The notes below the pieces were generated by a model. That model was not told where the DNA came from and did no database searches. It worked only from the letters and a program-made list of their open reading frames with translations. 64,000 nucleotides of DNA from the NCBI RefSeq assembly GCF_028023555.1, contig NZ_JAQIOY010000009.1, positions 1-64,000 of the forward strand, written 5' to 3'. The DNA comes from Thalassococcus_A lentus. Lineage in GTDB: Bacteria; Pseudomonadota; Alphaproteobacteria; Rhodobacterales; Rhodobacteraceae. The position numbers were made by a program, and so were the translations under genes. This document shows, piece by piece, positions 52,009 through 60,793 of the stretch; the stretch's first letter is position 1; each line of letters starts with the position of its first letter.

Positions 52009-53058
52009 ATGAGACAACGCAAACTGGGCACCACCGGGTTGATGGTATCGGAACTCTGCCTCGGAACCATGACCTACGGGACCCAAACCTCTGAAGCGGA
52101 CGCACATACCCAGATGGATATGGCTCTGGATGGCGGCATCAATTTTATCGACACTGCCGAAATGTATCCGGTAAACCCGATTTCAGCTGAAACCGTTGGC
52201 GACAGCGAACGGGTTCTGGGGAACTGGTTTGCCAAGACCGGTCGCAGAAACGACTGGATTCTGGCGACCAAGCACTCTGGTGAAGGTATGCAGCACGTCC
52301 GCGACGGTGCACCAATCAGCGCCGCAACCATTCCCGGCACGATCGAACAGTCCCTAAAAAGACTGCAAACCGACACCATCGATCTCTACCAGTTCCACTG
52401 GCCCAATCGCGGCAGTTACATGTTCCGCAAGAACTGGAGTTACGATCCAAGCGGATCGGGCTTTGACAGGGCCGCGGTGATCGAAAACATCGAGGAATGT
52501 CTCGACGCGCTTCAAACCGAAGTCAAAAGAGGCACCATTCGGCATTTCGGACTATCCAACGAAAGCGCATGGGGCACCGCTCAGTGGCTGGCCGCCGCCG
52601 AACGTACGGGCGGGCCGCGCGTTCAAAGCATCCAGAACGAATATTCGCTGATGTGCCGGCTGGCAGACACCGATCTGGCAGAACTCATGATCCACGAAGA
52701 GGTTGGACTCTTGCCGTTTTCCCCGCTGGCTGCCGGTTTGTTGACTGGTAAATATCAAGGCGGCGCTGTCCCAAGCGGATCACGACAGGATGTCAGTCCC
52801 GGGCTGGGTGGACGTATGAGCGACCGCGCCCTGCCCGCCGTCGCCGCCTACCTGAAGGTTGCCAGTGATTTTGATATGGATCCGGTCCACATGGCTCTGG
52901 CCTGGTCAGCGCGACGTCCGTTCGTGGCGTCTTCGATCTTCGGCGCGACCACCACCGAACAGCTGGCCCATATTCTGGACGGTGCGGATGTGGAACTGAG
53001 CCCCGAGTTGATGGAAGCGCTGGACGCGGTGCACAAAGCGCACCCAATGCCCTACTAA
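52009..53058 (+). CDS. Aldo/keto reductase (Tas-like)
   Basis: 349 residues, TIM-barrel NADP-dependent oxidoreductase. Motifs: GGINFIDTAEMYP with the catalytic Asp and Tyr, the Lys in ATKHSGEG, and GLSNESAWG. Length and the long central loop (NRGSYMFRKNWSY) resemble Tas/YghZ-type members. ATG 52009 follows AAAGGG. Substrate unknown. It reads away from imuA. Confidence 0.9.
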   Translation: MRQRKLGTTGLMVSELCLGTMTYGTQTSEADAHTQMDMALDGGINFIDTAEMYPVNPISAETVGDSERVLGNWFAKTGRRNDWILATKHSGEGMQHVRDGAPISAATIPGTIEQSLKRLQTDTIDLYQFHWPNRGSYMFRKNWSYDPSGSGFDRAAVIENIEECLDALQTEVKRGTIRHFGLSNESAWGTAQWLAAAERTGGPRVQSIQNEYSLMCRLADTDLAELMIHEEVGLLPFSPLAAGLLTGKYQGGAVPSGSRQDVSPGLGGRMSDRALPAVAAYLKVASDFDMDPVHMALAWSARRPFVASSIFGATTTEQLAHILDGADVELSPELMEALDAVHKAHPMPY

Positions 53059-53081
53059 CTATGCACGGGCCCCATCGCGGA

Positions 53082-54203
53082 TCAGCCTTCGCCCAGCTTG
53101 GGCGCGGGCCTGTCCAGAACCAGTTCAGCATCTGAGAACCGGAACGGTGCGCGCACGCCCGGCACCCCTTGGGGCGCAATCTGCAAGCCGCGCGCAACCA
53201 CCTGCGGATCGGCAAACACATCGGCCATATCGTTGATCGGCCCGGCCGGAACGCCCGCACCTTCGCAGGCCGCCAGCAAATCAGCCTTGGTCCGCAGGCG
53301 CGTGGCCTGCATCAGCCGGTCGATCATCTCTTCGCGGTTCTGAACCCGGTCAGAATTGGTCAGAAAGGCTGCGTCCTGCGCCATATCATCCAGTCCCAGA
53401 AGGGCACAAAGCCGCTGGTACTGAGCATCATTGCCAGTTGCGATAATGATATGCCCATCGCTGCAATCAAAGACCTGATAAGGCGTCAGATTGGGGTGAT
53501 AGTTTCCGGTTCGCCCCGGCGGCGTGCCCGTCGAAAGATAGTTCAGCGTCTGGTTGGCCATGGCCGAAACCGCACAATCCAGCAGGCTCATGTCAATGTG
53601 CTGTCCGCGTCCTGTGCGGCCCCTTTGGTGCAAAGCCGCAAGAATGCCGCTGACGGAATAAAGCCCCGTGAACAGATCGGTCACCGCAACGCCTGCGCGC
53701 TGTGGTTGGCCGTCCGGATCACCGGTGATCGACATGAAGCCGGACATACCTTGGATGATGTAGTCATACCCTGCCCGATGGGCATAGGGGCCGTCCTGCC
53801 CGAACCCGGTGATCGAGCAATAGATCAATCCGGGATTGAGCTCGGAAAGCGACGCATAGTCGAGCCCGTATTTGGCAAGGCCGCCGACCTTGAAATTCTC
53901 GATCAGAATGTCGGCGTCCGCCACCAACGCGCGCATGCGCGCCTGTCCTTCGGCGGTCGCGATGTTCACGACTTCTGACCGCTTGCCACGGTTGCACGAA
54001 TGAAAATAGGAGGCGGTCTTATCGTCGTCCCGTTCGATAAAGGGCGGGCCCCATTGCCGAGTGTCATCGCCGCTTTCGGCCTCGATCTTGAGAACATCAG
54101 CGCCCAGATCCGCAAGCGTTTGACCGGCCCAGGGGCCGGCCAGAATGCGTGCCAATTCTATGACTTTCAGCCCCTCAAGTGGCCCGCGCGGCGCCGCGGT
54201 CAT
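53082..54203 (-). CDS. CaiB/BaiF-type (class III) CoA-transferase
   Basis: 373 residues. N-terminal LEGLKVIELARILAGPWAGQ and LADLGADVLKIE, and catalytic Asp in AGYDYIIQGMSG. Class III enzymes move CoA between carboxylic acids such as carnitine, formate/oxalate or bile acids; the acid cannot be assigned. Its ATG overlaps the DsbA-like stop (54200-54203), an unrelated partner, so the coupling is probably regulatory only. Confidence 0.9.
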   Translation of the reverse strand: MTAAPRGPLEGLKVIELARILAGPWAGQTLADLGADVLKIEAESGDDTRQWGPPFIERDDDKTASYFHSCNRGKRSEVVNIATAEGQARMRALVADADILIENFKVGGLAKYGLDYASLSELNPGLIYCSITGFGQDGPYAHRAGYDYIIQGMSGFMSITGDPDGQPQRAGVAVTDLFTGLYSVSGILAALHQRGRTGRGQHIDMSLLDCAVSAMANQTLNYLSTGTPPGRTGNYHPNLTPYQVFDCSDGHIIIATGNDAQYQRLCALLGLDDMAQDAAFLTNSDRVQNREEMIDRLMQATRLRTKADLLAACEGAGVPAGPINDMADVFADPQVVARGLQIAPQGVPGVRAPFRFSDAELVLDRPAPKLGEG

Positions 54204-54877
54204 CCGCCCAATTGCTCATCCAGAATGGCAGAGAAATCAGAGAAATTCATGTTCGAATACTTCTGACCATTGATTACGAACGATGGGGTCGAGTTGATAT
54301 CGTCGCGTTCTGCGTTTTGCTGGTACCAGCCAACAAGCTGCTCCAGTTTGGCACCGTCAGCCAGGCAGGCATCCATCTGCTCCGTGCTCATGCCGGCCAG
54401 ACGGCCGATCTTGCGCAGCTCATCCGCGATTGCGGCATCCGAGCCAGCGCGGGCCCATTCGTTCTGGCCTTTGTAGATCAAATCAACAATGCCAAAGAAC
54501 TTCTCAGGGCCTGCGCAGCGTGCAATCAACGATCCCCACATGCCGTATTTGTCAAAGTAGACTTCACGGTAGACGAATTTGATTTTGCCGGTGTCGATGT
54601 AATCACTGCGCAACTGTTTGTAGGCTGTGCTGTGAAAGCTCGCACAGTGTGGGCAGGTGAAAGAGGCGTATTCGATCACTTCAACGGTCGCGTCCGGGTT
54701 CCCCTGAACCATTTCGACAACGCCGGCAAAGTCGGAAGCGGCGTCATCGGCAGGCGCTGCATCTTCGGATTGCGCAACAGGTTCAGGTTCGGGTGCTGCA
54801 TTCTGCTGGGTCATGTACCAGTAGCCGCCGCCGGCCAGAACGAGCGCCAGAACGCCCGCGGGAACAATCGCTTTCAT
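54200..54877 (-). CDS. DsbA-family periplasmic thioredoxin-like protein
   Basis: 225 residues. N-terminal signal/anchor (IVPAGVLALVLAGGGYWY), an acidic Pro/Ala linker to about residue 50, then a thioredoxin fold with CPHC (75-78) and the cis-Pro loop STPSF. This is the BdbD/ScsC-like DsbA type acting on periplasmic disulfides. It is preceded on the same strand by a DUF721 protein and divergent mutY, an order typical of Rhodobacteraceae, where smc usually follows. Confidence 0.92.
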   Translation of the reverse strand: MKAIVPAGVLALVLAGGGYWYMTQQNAAPEPEPVAQSEDAAPADDAASDFAGVVEMVQGNPDATVEVIEYASFTCPHCASFHSTAYKQLRSDYIDTGKIKFVYREVYFDKYGMWGSLIARCAGPEKFFGIVDLIYKGQNEWARAGSDAAIADELRKIGRLAGMSTEQMDACLADGAKLEQLVGWYQQNAERDDINSTPSFVINGQKYSNMNFSDFSAILDEQLGG

Positions 54878-54907
54878 GGATACTTCCTTTTGTTTCGTGC
54901 CTGCGCG

Positions 54908-55426
54908 TCAGCGCCTGTTTTGTTCTTTGGATATGACGTTTGCACCAAGACGTTCAAGCGCCGTGCGCAAACCTTCGTCTGAAACGCGCCGCGCGGTCAC
55001 TTTGGCCTGCTGCCGGACTTCGGGCGCGGGCTCGCGCGGCCCGGCTTTCGGTTTGCGGTGCTGGAAGTCGACCCGGCCCTCGGAAAAACCGGTGGCCGCG
55101 GTCTGGGTGATCCGCAAGCGCGCAATCGCGTTGTAGCCGTAAATGCCGTTGATCCGTTCCCGCAACACGTCCTTGCGCATTTCCAGAAGCGGCGCATTCG
55201 CGCCTGTGGTCAGCACTGTCAGGGTAGCGCCCATGCCGCCGCGTCCATAGCTGACCTCGACCGGGCGCGAAATCGCAGCAATCTCGGGACCGGCGATCTC
55301 ATCCCAATGAGTCAGCACCCGCGATTGAGAAAACCCTCGGCTTTCCGACGCATTGCGAATTTGGCCCTGCACCAGTTTCGCGGTGCGGGCAAATCCGTAA
55401 GTCGACGTCTTGCGGTGCTTGGTCAT
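54908..55426 (-). CDS. DciA-like (DUF721) protein
   Basis: 172 residues with an N-terminal DUF721 domain (HWDEIAGPEIAAISRPVEV, then LTVLTTGANAPLLEMRKDVL and INGIYGYNAIARLRIT) and a basic tail. DUF721 members include DciA, a loader of the replicative helicase DnaB in bacteria without DnaC. ATG 55426 is preferred over an adjacent GTG. It lies between dsbA and the divergent mutY. Confidence 0.85.
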   Translation of the reverse strand: MTKHRKTSTYGFARTAKLVQGQIRNASESRGFSQSRVLTHWDEIAGPEIAAISRPVEVSYGRGGMGATLTVLTTGANAPLLEMRKDVLRERINGIYGYNAIARLRITQTAATGFSEGRVDFQHRKPKAGPREPAPEVRQQAKVTARRVSDEGLRTALERLGANVISKEQNRR

Positions 55427-55515
55427 CACTTGAATCTCTCTCGATCGGTCTATTCTAGTGGCAGCGACGCGCCGCGTCAGCCCGGATTCGCACGCATCAC
55501 GCCCAGATCAAGGAA

Positions 55516-56577
55516 ATGTCAGACGTGACCCAGCCAAAAGCTGCCGACTTGCTGGAATGGTATGACCGACATGCCCGCACATTGCCGTGGCGGGTCGCAC
55601 CGTCTGATCGGCAAAAAGGCGTCTGGCCTGACCCTTATCGTGTCTGGATGTCGGAAATCATGTTGCAGCAAACTACGGTTGCCGCCGTCAAAAGCTACTT
55701 TGAGGCATTCACCCGGCGCTGGCCAAGCGTCGGTGATCTGGCAGCCGCCAAGGACGAGGACGTCATGGCAGCATGGGCCGGGTTGGGTTACTACGCCCGC
55801 GCCCGCAACCTGCTCAAATGCGCGCGTGCGGTTACTGAAGACTACGGCGGCCATTTTCCGGACGACCATGCAAGCCTGCTCACCCTGCCCGGTGTCGGGC
55901 GCTACACAGCCGCCGCGGTGTCAGCCATTGCCTTTGACCATCCCGAAGTCGTCGTCGACGGCAATGTTGAACGCGTGATGGCCCGCTTGTTTGACGAACA
56001 TCAACCGCTGCCCAAAAGCAAACCTGTCCTGACAGAATACGCCGCATCCCTGACCCCCGATGAAAGACCGGGCTGCTATGCGCAGGCGGTGATGGATCTC
56101 GGGGCAACCATCTGCACCCCAAAGAACCCCGCTTGTGGGCTATGCCCGTGGCGGCCTGCTTGCCGTGCCTTTGCGAACGGAACCACTACAGACCTGCCCC
56201 GCAAAGAACCCAAGAAACGCAAACCAACCCGTGTCGGCACGGCCTATTTGGCCCGCCGCGTTGATGGCGCATGGCTCTTGGAACGCAGGCCAGACAAAGG
56301 ACTTCTTGGCGGCATGTTGGGATGGCCCGGAACCGAGTGGACCGAGACGCCGCCAACTGAAGCGGAGCCAATATCGGCAGAGTGGAAAACGGTTCAAGCC
56401 GAAGCGCGCCATACCTTCACGCATTTCCATCTGCGCCTGACTGTCAAAACCGCACTTGTCCCCATGGACCGCGCACCGGAACGCGGAGATTTCATCGCGC
56501 TGCCCGATTTTCGCCCCTCGGACCTGCCAACAGTGATGAGAAAGGCGTTTGACCTTGCGCAAAGTGGCAGCTCCTGA
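55516..56577 (+). CDS. mutY: A/G-specific adenine glycosylase
   Basis: 353 residues. Catalytic Glu47 (SEIMLQQT), HhH motif LPGVGRYTA (124-132), catalytic Asp148 (VDGN), and the 4Fe-4S ligands Cys200, Cys207, Cys210 and Cys216 with the C-x6-C-x2-C-x5-C spacing. A C-terminal NUDIX-like domain (LGGMLGWPGTEW) recognises 8-oxoG. It removes adenine mispaired with 8-oxoguanine. Confidence 0.97.
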   Translation: MSDVTQPKAADLLEWYDRHARTLPWRVAPSDRQKGVWPDPYRVWMSEIMLQQTTVAAVKSYFEAFTRRWPSVGDLAAAKDEDVMAAWAGLGYYARARNLLKCARAVTEDYGGHFPDDHASLLTLPGVGRYTAAAVSAIAFDHPEVVVDGNVERVMARLFDEHQPLPKSKPVLTEYAASLTPDERPGCYAQAVMDLGATICTPKNPACGLCPWRPACRAFANGTTTDLPRKEPKKRKPTRVGTAYLARRVDGAWLLERRPDKGLLGGMLGWPGTEWTETPPTEAEPISAEWKTVQAEARHTFTHFHLRLTVKTALVPMDRAPERGDFIALPDFRPSDLPTVMRKAFDLAQSGSS

Positions 56578-56578
56578 C

Positions 56579-56607
56579 TTGGGATAGACGCTTTGCTAGG
56601 GTATAAA
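56579..56607 (+). promoter_or_regulatory. Probable promoter of the alkane monooxygenase gene
   Basis: TTGGGA and TATAAA are separated by exactly 17 bases, 23 bases before the ATG at 56631. A ribosome site (CGGAG) lies between. The -35 begins just after the mutY stop codon. Confidence 0.55.
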
Positions 56608-56630
56608 CCGCAAAAAGCCGGAGCAGTCAG

Positions 56631-57779
56631 ATGGCCAACGCAAACATCATCTCAGCCGAAAAGCTCGCGCCTTTGAAACAGGCGCTGCCGTTCTGGATGT
56701 CCCTTGTCCTGATCCCGCTGGTCTGGATCGGTGCCGTGCAAGGTGGGCTGTGGGTGCTGCTGCCGATCTTGGCAACATGGTACCTGTTTTCGGCGCTCGA
56801 CGCCGCGTTGGGCCTGAATCTGGACAATGCGGACCTGGAAACCTCTGAAGATGATTTGTTTTGGTACAAGGCGATCACCATCGCATGGGTTCCGCTTCAG
56901 TTTGTCTCGCTCTTTGGGCTAATCTGGTATGTGGCGCAGGCCGGACATCTGAACGGCTGGGAGAAGTTCGGCGTCTTCTTTGGAACCGGCGTCATGACCG
57001 GGACCATCGGCATCAACTACAGCCACGAATTGATGCACCAGAAAAACAAGCTGGAACGCAGCTTGGGTGATCTGCTGCTGGCCATGGTGCTCTATTCACA
57101 TTTCCGATCAGAACATCTTTTGGTGCACCATCGCTATGTGGGCACACCGCGCGATCCGGTATCTGCGCGTTACAACGAAGGATTTCACCGGTTCTACCCC
57201 CGTGTCCTGCGCGAAAGCCTGACATCCAGCTTTGAGGCTGAAAAAGCGATGCTGCAGCGCAAGGGCCTGCCATGGTGGGACAGCTCAAATCCGTTCTGGA
57301 CCTATTGGTTTCTGCAGGGTGTCCTGCTCTTGCTGGCGTTTGCCATCGCGGGTTGGTCCGGGCTGGTTTTTTTCGCCATTCAGGCCGGCGTCGCAATCTG
57401 GCAGCTCGAGCTGGTGAACTACGTCGAGCACTATGGCCTGTCACGCAAACATCTAGGCGACGGCAAATACGAACACGTCATGCCCCGCCATTCGTGGAAT
57501 GCAGCGCACAAGGCGTCCAACTGGTTGCTGATCAATCTGCAGCGCCATTCTGACCACCATTACAAACCGGACCGGCGCTTTCCGCTGTTGCAAAACTACA
57601 CCGAAGCAGATGCGCCGCAATTGCCCTATGGCTATCCGGTGATGACCATGGCCGCGATGGTGCCCCCGCTCTGGCGGCGCATCATGAACCCGCGTGTGCG
57701 TAAATGGCGGGATATGTATTACCCGGAAATCACTGACTGGACCGATTACAACAAGGCCCAGACACCAATGCCGCGCTAA
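56631..57779 (+). CDS. alkB: Alkane 1-monooxygenase (AlkB type)
   Basis: 382 residues, integral membrane di-iron hydroxylase. All histidine boxes are present: HELMH (132-136), EHLLVHH (161-167) and QRHSDHH (304-310), plus the AlkB signature NYVEHYGL (263-270). It oxidises medium-chain alkanes at the terminal carbon with rubredoxin as electron donor. No rubredoxin or rubredoxin reductase gene is in the window. A related hydroxylase of other substrates cannot be excluded. Confidence 0.93.
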   Translation: MANANIISAEKLAPLKQALPFWMSLVLIPLVWIGAVQGGLWVLLPILATWYLFSALDAALGLNLDNADLETSEDDLFWYKAITIAWVPLQFVSLFGLIWYVAQAGHLNGWEKFGVFFGTGVMTGTIGINYSHELMHQKNKLERSLGDLLLAMVLYSHFRSEHLLVHHRYVGTPRDPVSARYNEGFHRFYPRVLRESLTSSFEAEKAMLQRKGLPWWDSSNPFWTYWFLQGVLLLLAFAIAGWSGLVFFAIQAGVAIWQLELVNYVEHYGLSRKHLGDGKYEHVMPRHSWNAAHKASNWLLINLQRHSDHHYKPDRRFPLLQNYTEADAPQLPYGYPVMTMAAMVPPLWRRIMNPRVRKWRDMYYPEITDWTDYNKAQTPMPR

Positions 57780-57960
57780 AGCGGCCAAACAAGGCACGGC
57801 CGCGCTGCCGTCGCTTGCGTATTTTCAAAAAGAAGAAGCAAGGCGGCTTTCTGCCAGCCCGAGCGCCGCGCGGGCGCATGTCGCAGGCGGCACGGCTTGG
57901 CTTTGCGGCGATGCAGCGCTAGAAGGCGCGCAAACCGCCTATTTCAGCACGAGGACAGAC

Positions 57961-58881
57961 ATGACCATTCAGGTTTTCGGCCACAAGAGCCCAGACACCG
58001 ACAGCACCGGCAGCCCGATCATCTGGGCCTGGTATCTTTCCGAAATCAAAGGCGAAGCGGCCAAACCTGTGCTGCTGGGTGAGCCCAACACCGAAGCGGC
58101 CTTCATGCTGCAGCATTGGGGGCTGGAAAAGCCTGAGATCATCACGGACGTCGAAGACGACGCACCGGTTGTCATCGTCGACACCAACAACCCCGCGGAA
58201 CTGCCTGCCAACATCAACGGCGCTGACATCCGTGGCATCATTGATCACCACAAACTGGTCGGCGGTCTGGAAACCAAAGGCCCGATCGATATCCGCATCG
58301 AGCCGCTGGCCTGCACGGCCACGATCATGTGGAAGATGATTGGCAAGGATCTGGCGCAGGCTCCAAAGGCCGTGAAGGGTGCAATGCTGACCTGCATTCT
58401 GTCCGACACACTGGAATTCCGCAGCCCGACCACCACGCAGGAAGACAAAGCCGTCGCGCACGCGCTGGCCGAAGATCTGGGCGTTGATATCAGCGAATAT
58501 GCTGCACAGATGTTCGCGGCCAAATCCGACGTCTCGGCCTTCTCGGATGCCGAACTGATCCGCATGGACTCCAAGGAATACGAAGTGGATGGCACCAAGT
58601 TCCGCGTTTCGGTTCTGGAAACCACCGCCCCTGAGATGCCGCTGGGCCGAAAGGACAGCCTGATGGCCTCGATGGTTGATGTGGCCAAGGAAGACGGCGT
58701 TGATCAGGTGCTTTTGTTTGTCGTGGATATTCTGCGCGAAGAAGCCACACTGCTGGTTCCGAACGATCTGGTGAAATCCGTTGCAGCCAAGAGCTTTGGC
58801 GCTGAGGTTTCGGGCGACAGCGTTGTTCTGCCCGGTGTGATGAGCCGCAAAAAGCAGATCATTCCGAACCTCAAGGTCTGA
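57961..58881 (+). CDS. ppaC: Manganese-dependent inorganic pyrophosphatase
   Basis: 306 residues, class II PPase of the DHH superfamily. Metal ligands His8, Asp12 and Asp14 (GHKSPDTDS), Asp74 (VDTNNP), and Asp95-His96-His97 (IDHH). The C-terminal substrate motif SRKKQ is present. It hydrolyses pyrophosphate. ATG 57961 follows GAGGA nine bases upstream. The 180-base gap after alkB is GC-rich with no recognisable gene; a terminator follows the stop. Confidence 0.96.
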   Translation: MTIQVFGHKSPDTDSTGSPIIWAWYLSEIKGEAAKPVLLGEPNTEAAFMLQHWGLEKPEIITDVEDDAPVVIVDTNNPAELPANINGADIRGIIDHHKLVGGLETKGPIDIRIEPLACTATIMWKMIGKDLAQAPKAVKGAMLTCILSDTLEFRSPTTTQEDKAVAHALAEDLGVDISEYAAQMFAAKSDVSAFSDAELIRMDSKEYEVDGTKFRVSVLETTAPEMPLGRKDSLMASMVDVAKEDGVDQVLLFVVDILREEATLLVPNDLVKSVAAKSFGAEVSGDSVVLPGVMSRKKQIIPNLKV

Positions 58882-58922
58882 TGGGACTGAATGGCTGTTT
58901 TAAAAGCAGACAAGAAATCGAA

Positions 58923-58949
58923 GGGTGGCGCATCGCGCCGCCCTTTTTT
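58923..58949 (+). terminator. Intrinsic terminator of ppaC
   Basis: GGGTGGCGC and GCGCCGCCC (nine pairs, one G-U) with a three-base loop are followed by TTTTTT, about 40 bases after the stop codon. This is the best intrinsic terminator in the window. Confidence 0.9.
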
Positions 58950-58983
58950 GTTGCGCCCTTTAGCTGAGGCTTGGGTTTGAGCC

Positions 58984-59253
58984 ATGGATATGATCTGGCC
59001 CATTGCGCTTGCTTGGCTGGGTTTCGCCAGCCTTTGCACCTTTGGGCTGTTCTGGTTCGACAAGCGGCGCGCGCGACACAATGGGTGGCGCATCCCTGAA
59101 CGCGTCTTGCTGCTCTGGGCCGCCGCTGGTGGCTGGATCGGCGCCAAACTGGCCCAGCAATCCCTGCGACACAAAACCCGCAAACAACCTTTTGGACATT
59201 TGCTCAACGCCATTGGCCTCGGCCACCTTTTGATTGTTTGGCCGATGCTCTAG
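58984..59253 (+). CDS. DUF1294 family membrane protein
   Basis: 89 residues with about three hydrophobic segments and the DUF1294 pattern FWFDKRRARHNGWRIPERVLL, then GGWIGA and RHKTRKQPF. Function unknown. A short upstream gap after the ppaC terminator may hold its promoter. Confidence 0.88.
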   Translation: MDMIWPIALAWLGFASLCTFGLFWFDKRRARHNGWRIPERVLLLWAAAGGWIGAKLAQQSLRHKTRKQPFGHLLNAIGLGHLLIVWPML

Positions 59254-59286
59254 TGTCCGGGCAAAAGCGCAAGACAGGCATGACCC

Positions 59287-60159
59287 ATGACACAAATCAT
59301 CTCGGCACTTTCTGACATTTCTGACCGCTACGGCGCATTGTTCGTCGATCTTTGGGGATGCGTGCACAATGGGGTGACGGCAATCCCTTCGGCGGTTGAG
59401 GCGCTTTCAGCATACCGGGCCCGCGGCGGCTGTGTGATCCTTGTCACCAATGCCCCCCGGTCCCGCCATGAAGTCGCCAAACAGCTGGTACGGTTCAAAG
59501 TGCCCGAAGAAGCGTATGACGATATCGCCACATCCGGTGACAGCGCACGCGTCGCAATGTTTGGCGGTGCGGTCGGCAACAAGGTCTGGTTCATGGGCCA
59601 AAAGCACGACCTGCCCTTCTTTGAACCCATCAAGCTGCTGAATGACCCCGAACCGATCACACAGGTTCCACTGGAAGAGGCCGAGGGCATCGTCTGCTGC
59701 GGCCCCTTTGATCCGCACGCCGACCCGGATGTAAACCGCCCCGAATTTCTGTTTGCCAAGCAAAAAGGGCTCAAGCTGCTGTGTGCCAACCCTGACATCG
59801 TTGTGGACCGCGGCGAGCAACGGGAATGGTGCGCTGGCGCCTTGGCAAAGCTTTATACCGAGATGGGCGGAGAAAGCCTGTATTTCGGCAAACCGCATCC
59901 ACCGATCTACGATCTGGCGCGGCGCCGTCTGGCCGAGCATCGCAAAGACGTTGCTGACAGCGCTATCCTCGCGATTGGAGATGGGCCAATCACCGACATT
60001 CGCGGCGCCATGGGCGAAGATATTGATTCCCTTTTCATCACTGGGGGACTTGCTCGGGTTGAAACGAAAACAACGCAAGCTCCGGATCCTGACGCGCTAA
60101 CTGATTACATTCAAAAGGAAATGATCAACCCGACCTTTTCCATCGGGACGCTGGGCTGA
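59287..60159 (+). CDS. TIGR01459-type HAD hydrolase (NagD-like)
   Basis: 290 residues, HAD class IIA with motif I FVDLWGCVHNG, TNAPRS as motif II, GKPHPPIYDLA holding the motif III Lys, and IGDGPITDIRGA as motif IV. The family is found mainly in alphaproteobacteria and has no established substrate. In motif I the second Asp is replaced by Trp-Gly (DLWG instead of DxDG), which is normal for this branch. Confidence 0.9.
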   Translation: MTQIISALSDISDRYGALFVDLWGCVHNGVTAIPSAVEALSAYRARGGCVILVTNAPRSRHEVAKQLVRFKVPEEAYDDIATSGDSARVAMFGGAVGNKVWFMGQKHDLPFFEPIKLLNDPEPITQVPLEEAEGIVCCGPFDPHADPDVNRPEFLFAKQKGLKLLCANPDIVVDRGEQREWCAGALAKLYTEMGGESLYFGKPHPPIYDLARRRLAEHRKDVADSAILAIGDGPITDIRGAMGEDIDSLFITGGLARVETKTTQAPDPDALTDYIQKEMINPTFSIGTLG

Positions 60160-60170
60160 TCAATTTCCCC

Positions 60171-60199
60171 TTGATTTTGCTGCATCTGCAAAGTAATAA
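60171..60199 (+). promoter_or_regulatory. Probable promoter of the MaoC hydratase gene
   Basis: TTGATT and TAATAA are separated by 17 bases in an AT-rich pocket between the HAD gene and the hydratase. The -10 overlaps the left arm of the inverted repeat at 60192-60237. Confidence 0.5.
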
Positions 60200-60237
60200 T
60201 ATTCCAAGTCAGGCTTTCTGGCTGCGCTTTTATTACT
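60192..60237. promoter_or_regulatory. Inverted repeat in the MaoC hydratase leader
   Basis: AGTAATAA and TTATTACT are perfect eight-base inverted arms 30 bases apart. Between them AGTCAG and CTGGCT form a second, nested stem. It may be a two-tier leader structure or a regulator site overlapping the -10. It ends 24 bases before the ATG. Confidence 0.5.
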
Positions 60238-60261
60238 CAATGACCGACCCTGGAGGGCGAG

Positions 60262-60705
60262 ATGTTGGACAACCTGCCGCGTGGAACGATCTGCATCGAA
60301 GACATCGAAATGGGGATGTCTCGCTACCTGATGAAGCAGGTCACCGATGAAGACATTGAAATGTTCGCGCAGGTTTCGACCGACCGCAATCCGGTGCACA
60401 TGGACGACGAATACGCTCAGGACACCATTTTCGAGGGCCGCATCGCACATGGCATGCTGACCGCCGGATTGATTTCGGCTGTGATTGGCGAACAGCTTCC
60501 GGGGCATGGCACGGTCTACATGGGCCAGACGCTGAAGTTCCTTGCCCCCGTGCGCCCCGGCGACATGGTCTATGCCGAGGTCAAGGTCGTGGACATCGAT
60601 CATGCCAAGCGCCGTGTCACGCTGGATTGCCACTGCTCGGTCGATGGCAAGAAGGTTCTGATGGGTGAAGCCAAGGTTCTCGCCCCGTCTCGCAAATTCG
60701 ACTGA
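60262..60705 (+). CDS. MaoC-family (R)-specific enoyl-CoA hydratase
   Basis: 147 residues, single hot-dog domain. The catalytic pair is in DRNPVHMDDEYA (Asp and His spaced D-x4-H), followed by GRIAHGMLTAGLIS. It hydrates enoyl-CoA to (R)-3-hydroxyacyl-CoA and could feed polyhydroxyalkanoate synthesis (PhaJ role) or fatty-acid metabolism. GGAGGG precedes the ATG. Confidence 0.93.
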   Translation: MLDNLPRGTICIEDIEMGMSRYLMKQVTDEDIEMFAQVSTDRNPVHMDDEYAQDTIFEGRIAHGMLTAGLISAVIGEQLPGHGTVYMGQTLKFLAPVRPGDMVYAEVKVVDIDHAKRRVTLDCHCSVDGKKVLMGEAKVLAPSRKFD

Positions 60706-60765
60706 CCAGGACCAGCGGGGCTGCCGCCGACACGCTCCGCATCGGTCGGATTTTTCGTCAACTGG

Positions 60766-60791
60766 CGCCGCCTTTTCCGGGCGGCGTTTTT
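60766..60791 (+). terminator. Intrinsic terminator of the MaoC hydratase gene
   Basis: CGCCGCC and GGCGGCG with a seven-base loop, followed by TTTTT. It abuts the stop codon of the convergent FAD oxidoreductase (60794). Confidence 0.85.
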
Positions 60792-60793
60792 CG

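Noticed and set aside
57780..57960. Possible small gene between alkB and ppaC
   Set aside because: The stretch is open in frame with ppaC, but it is low-complexity, lacks a ribosome site at any upstream start, and the PPase N-terminus is fixed by GHKSPDTDS directly after ATG 57961.
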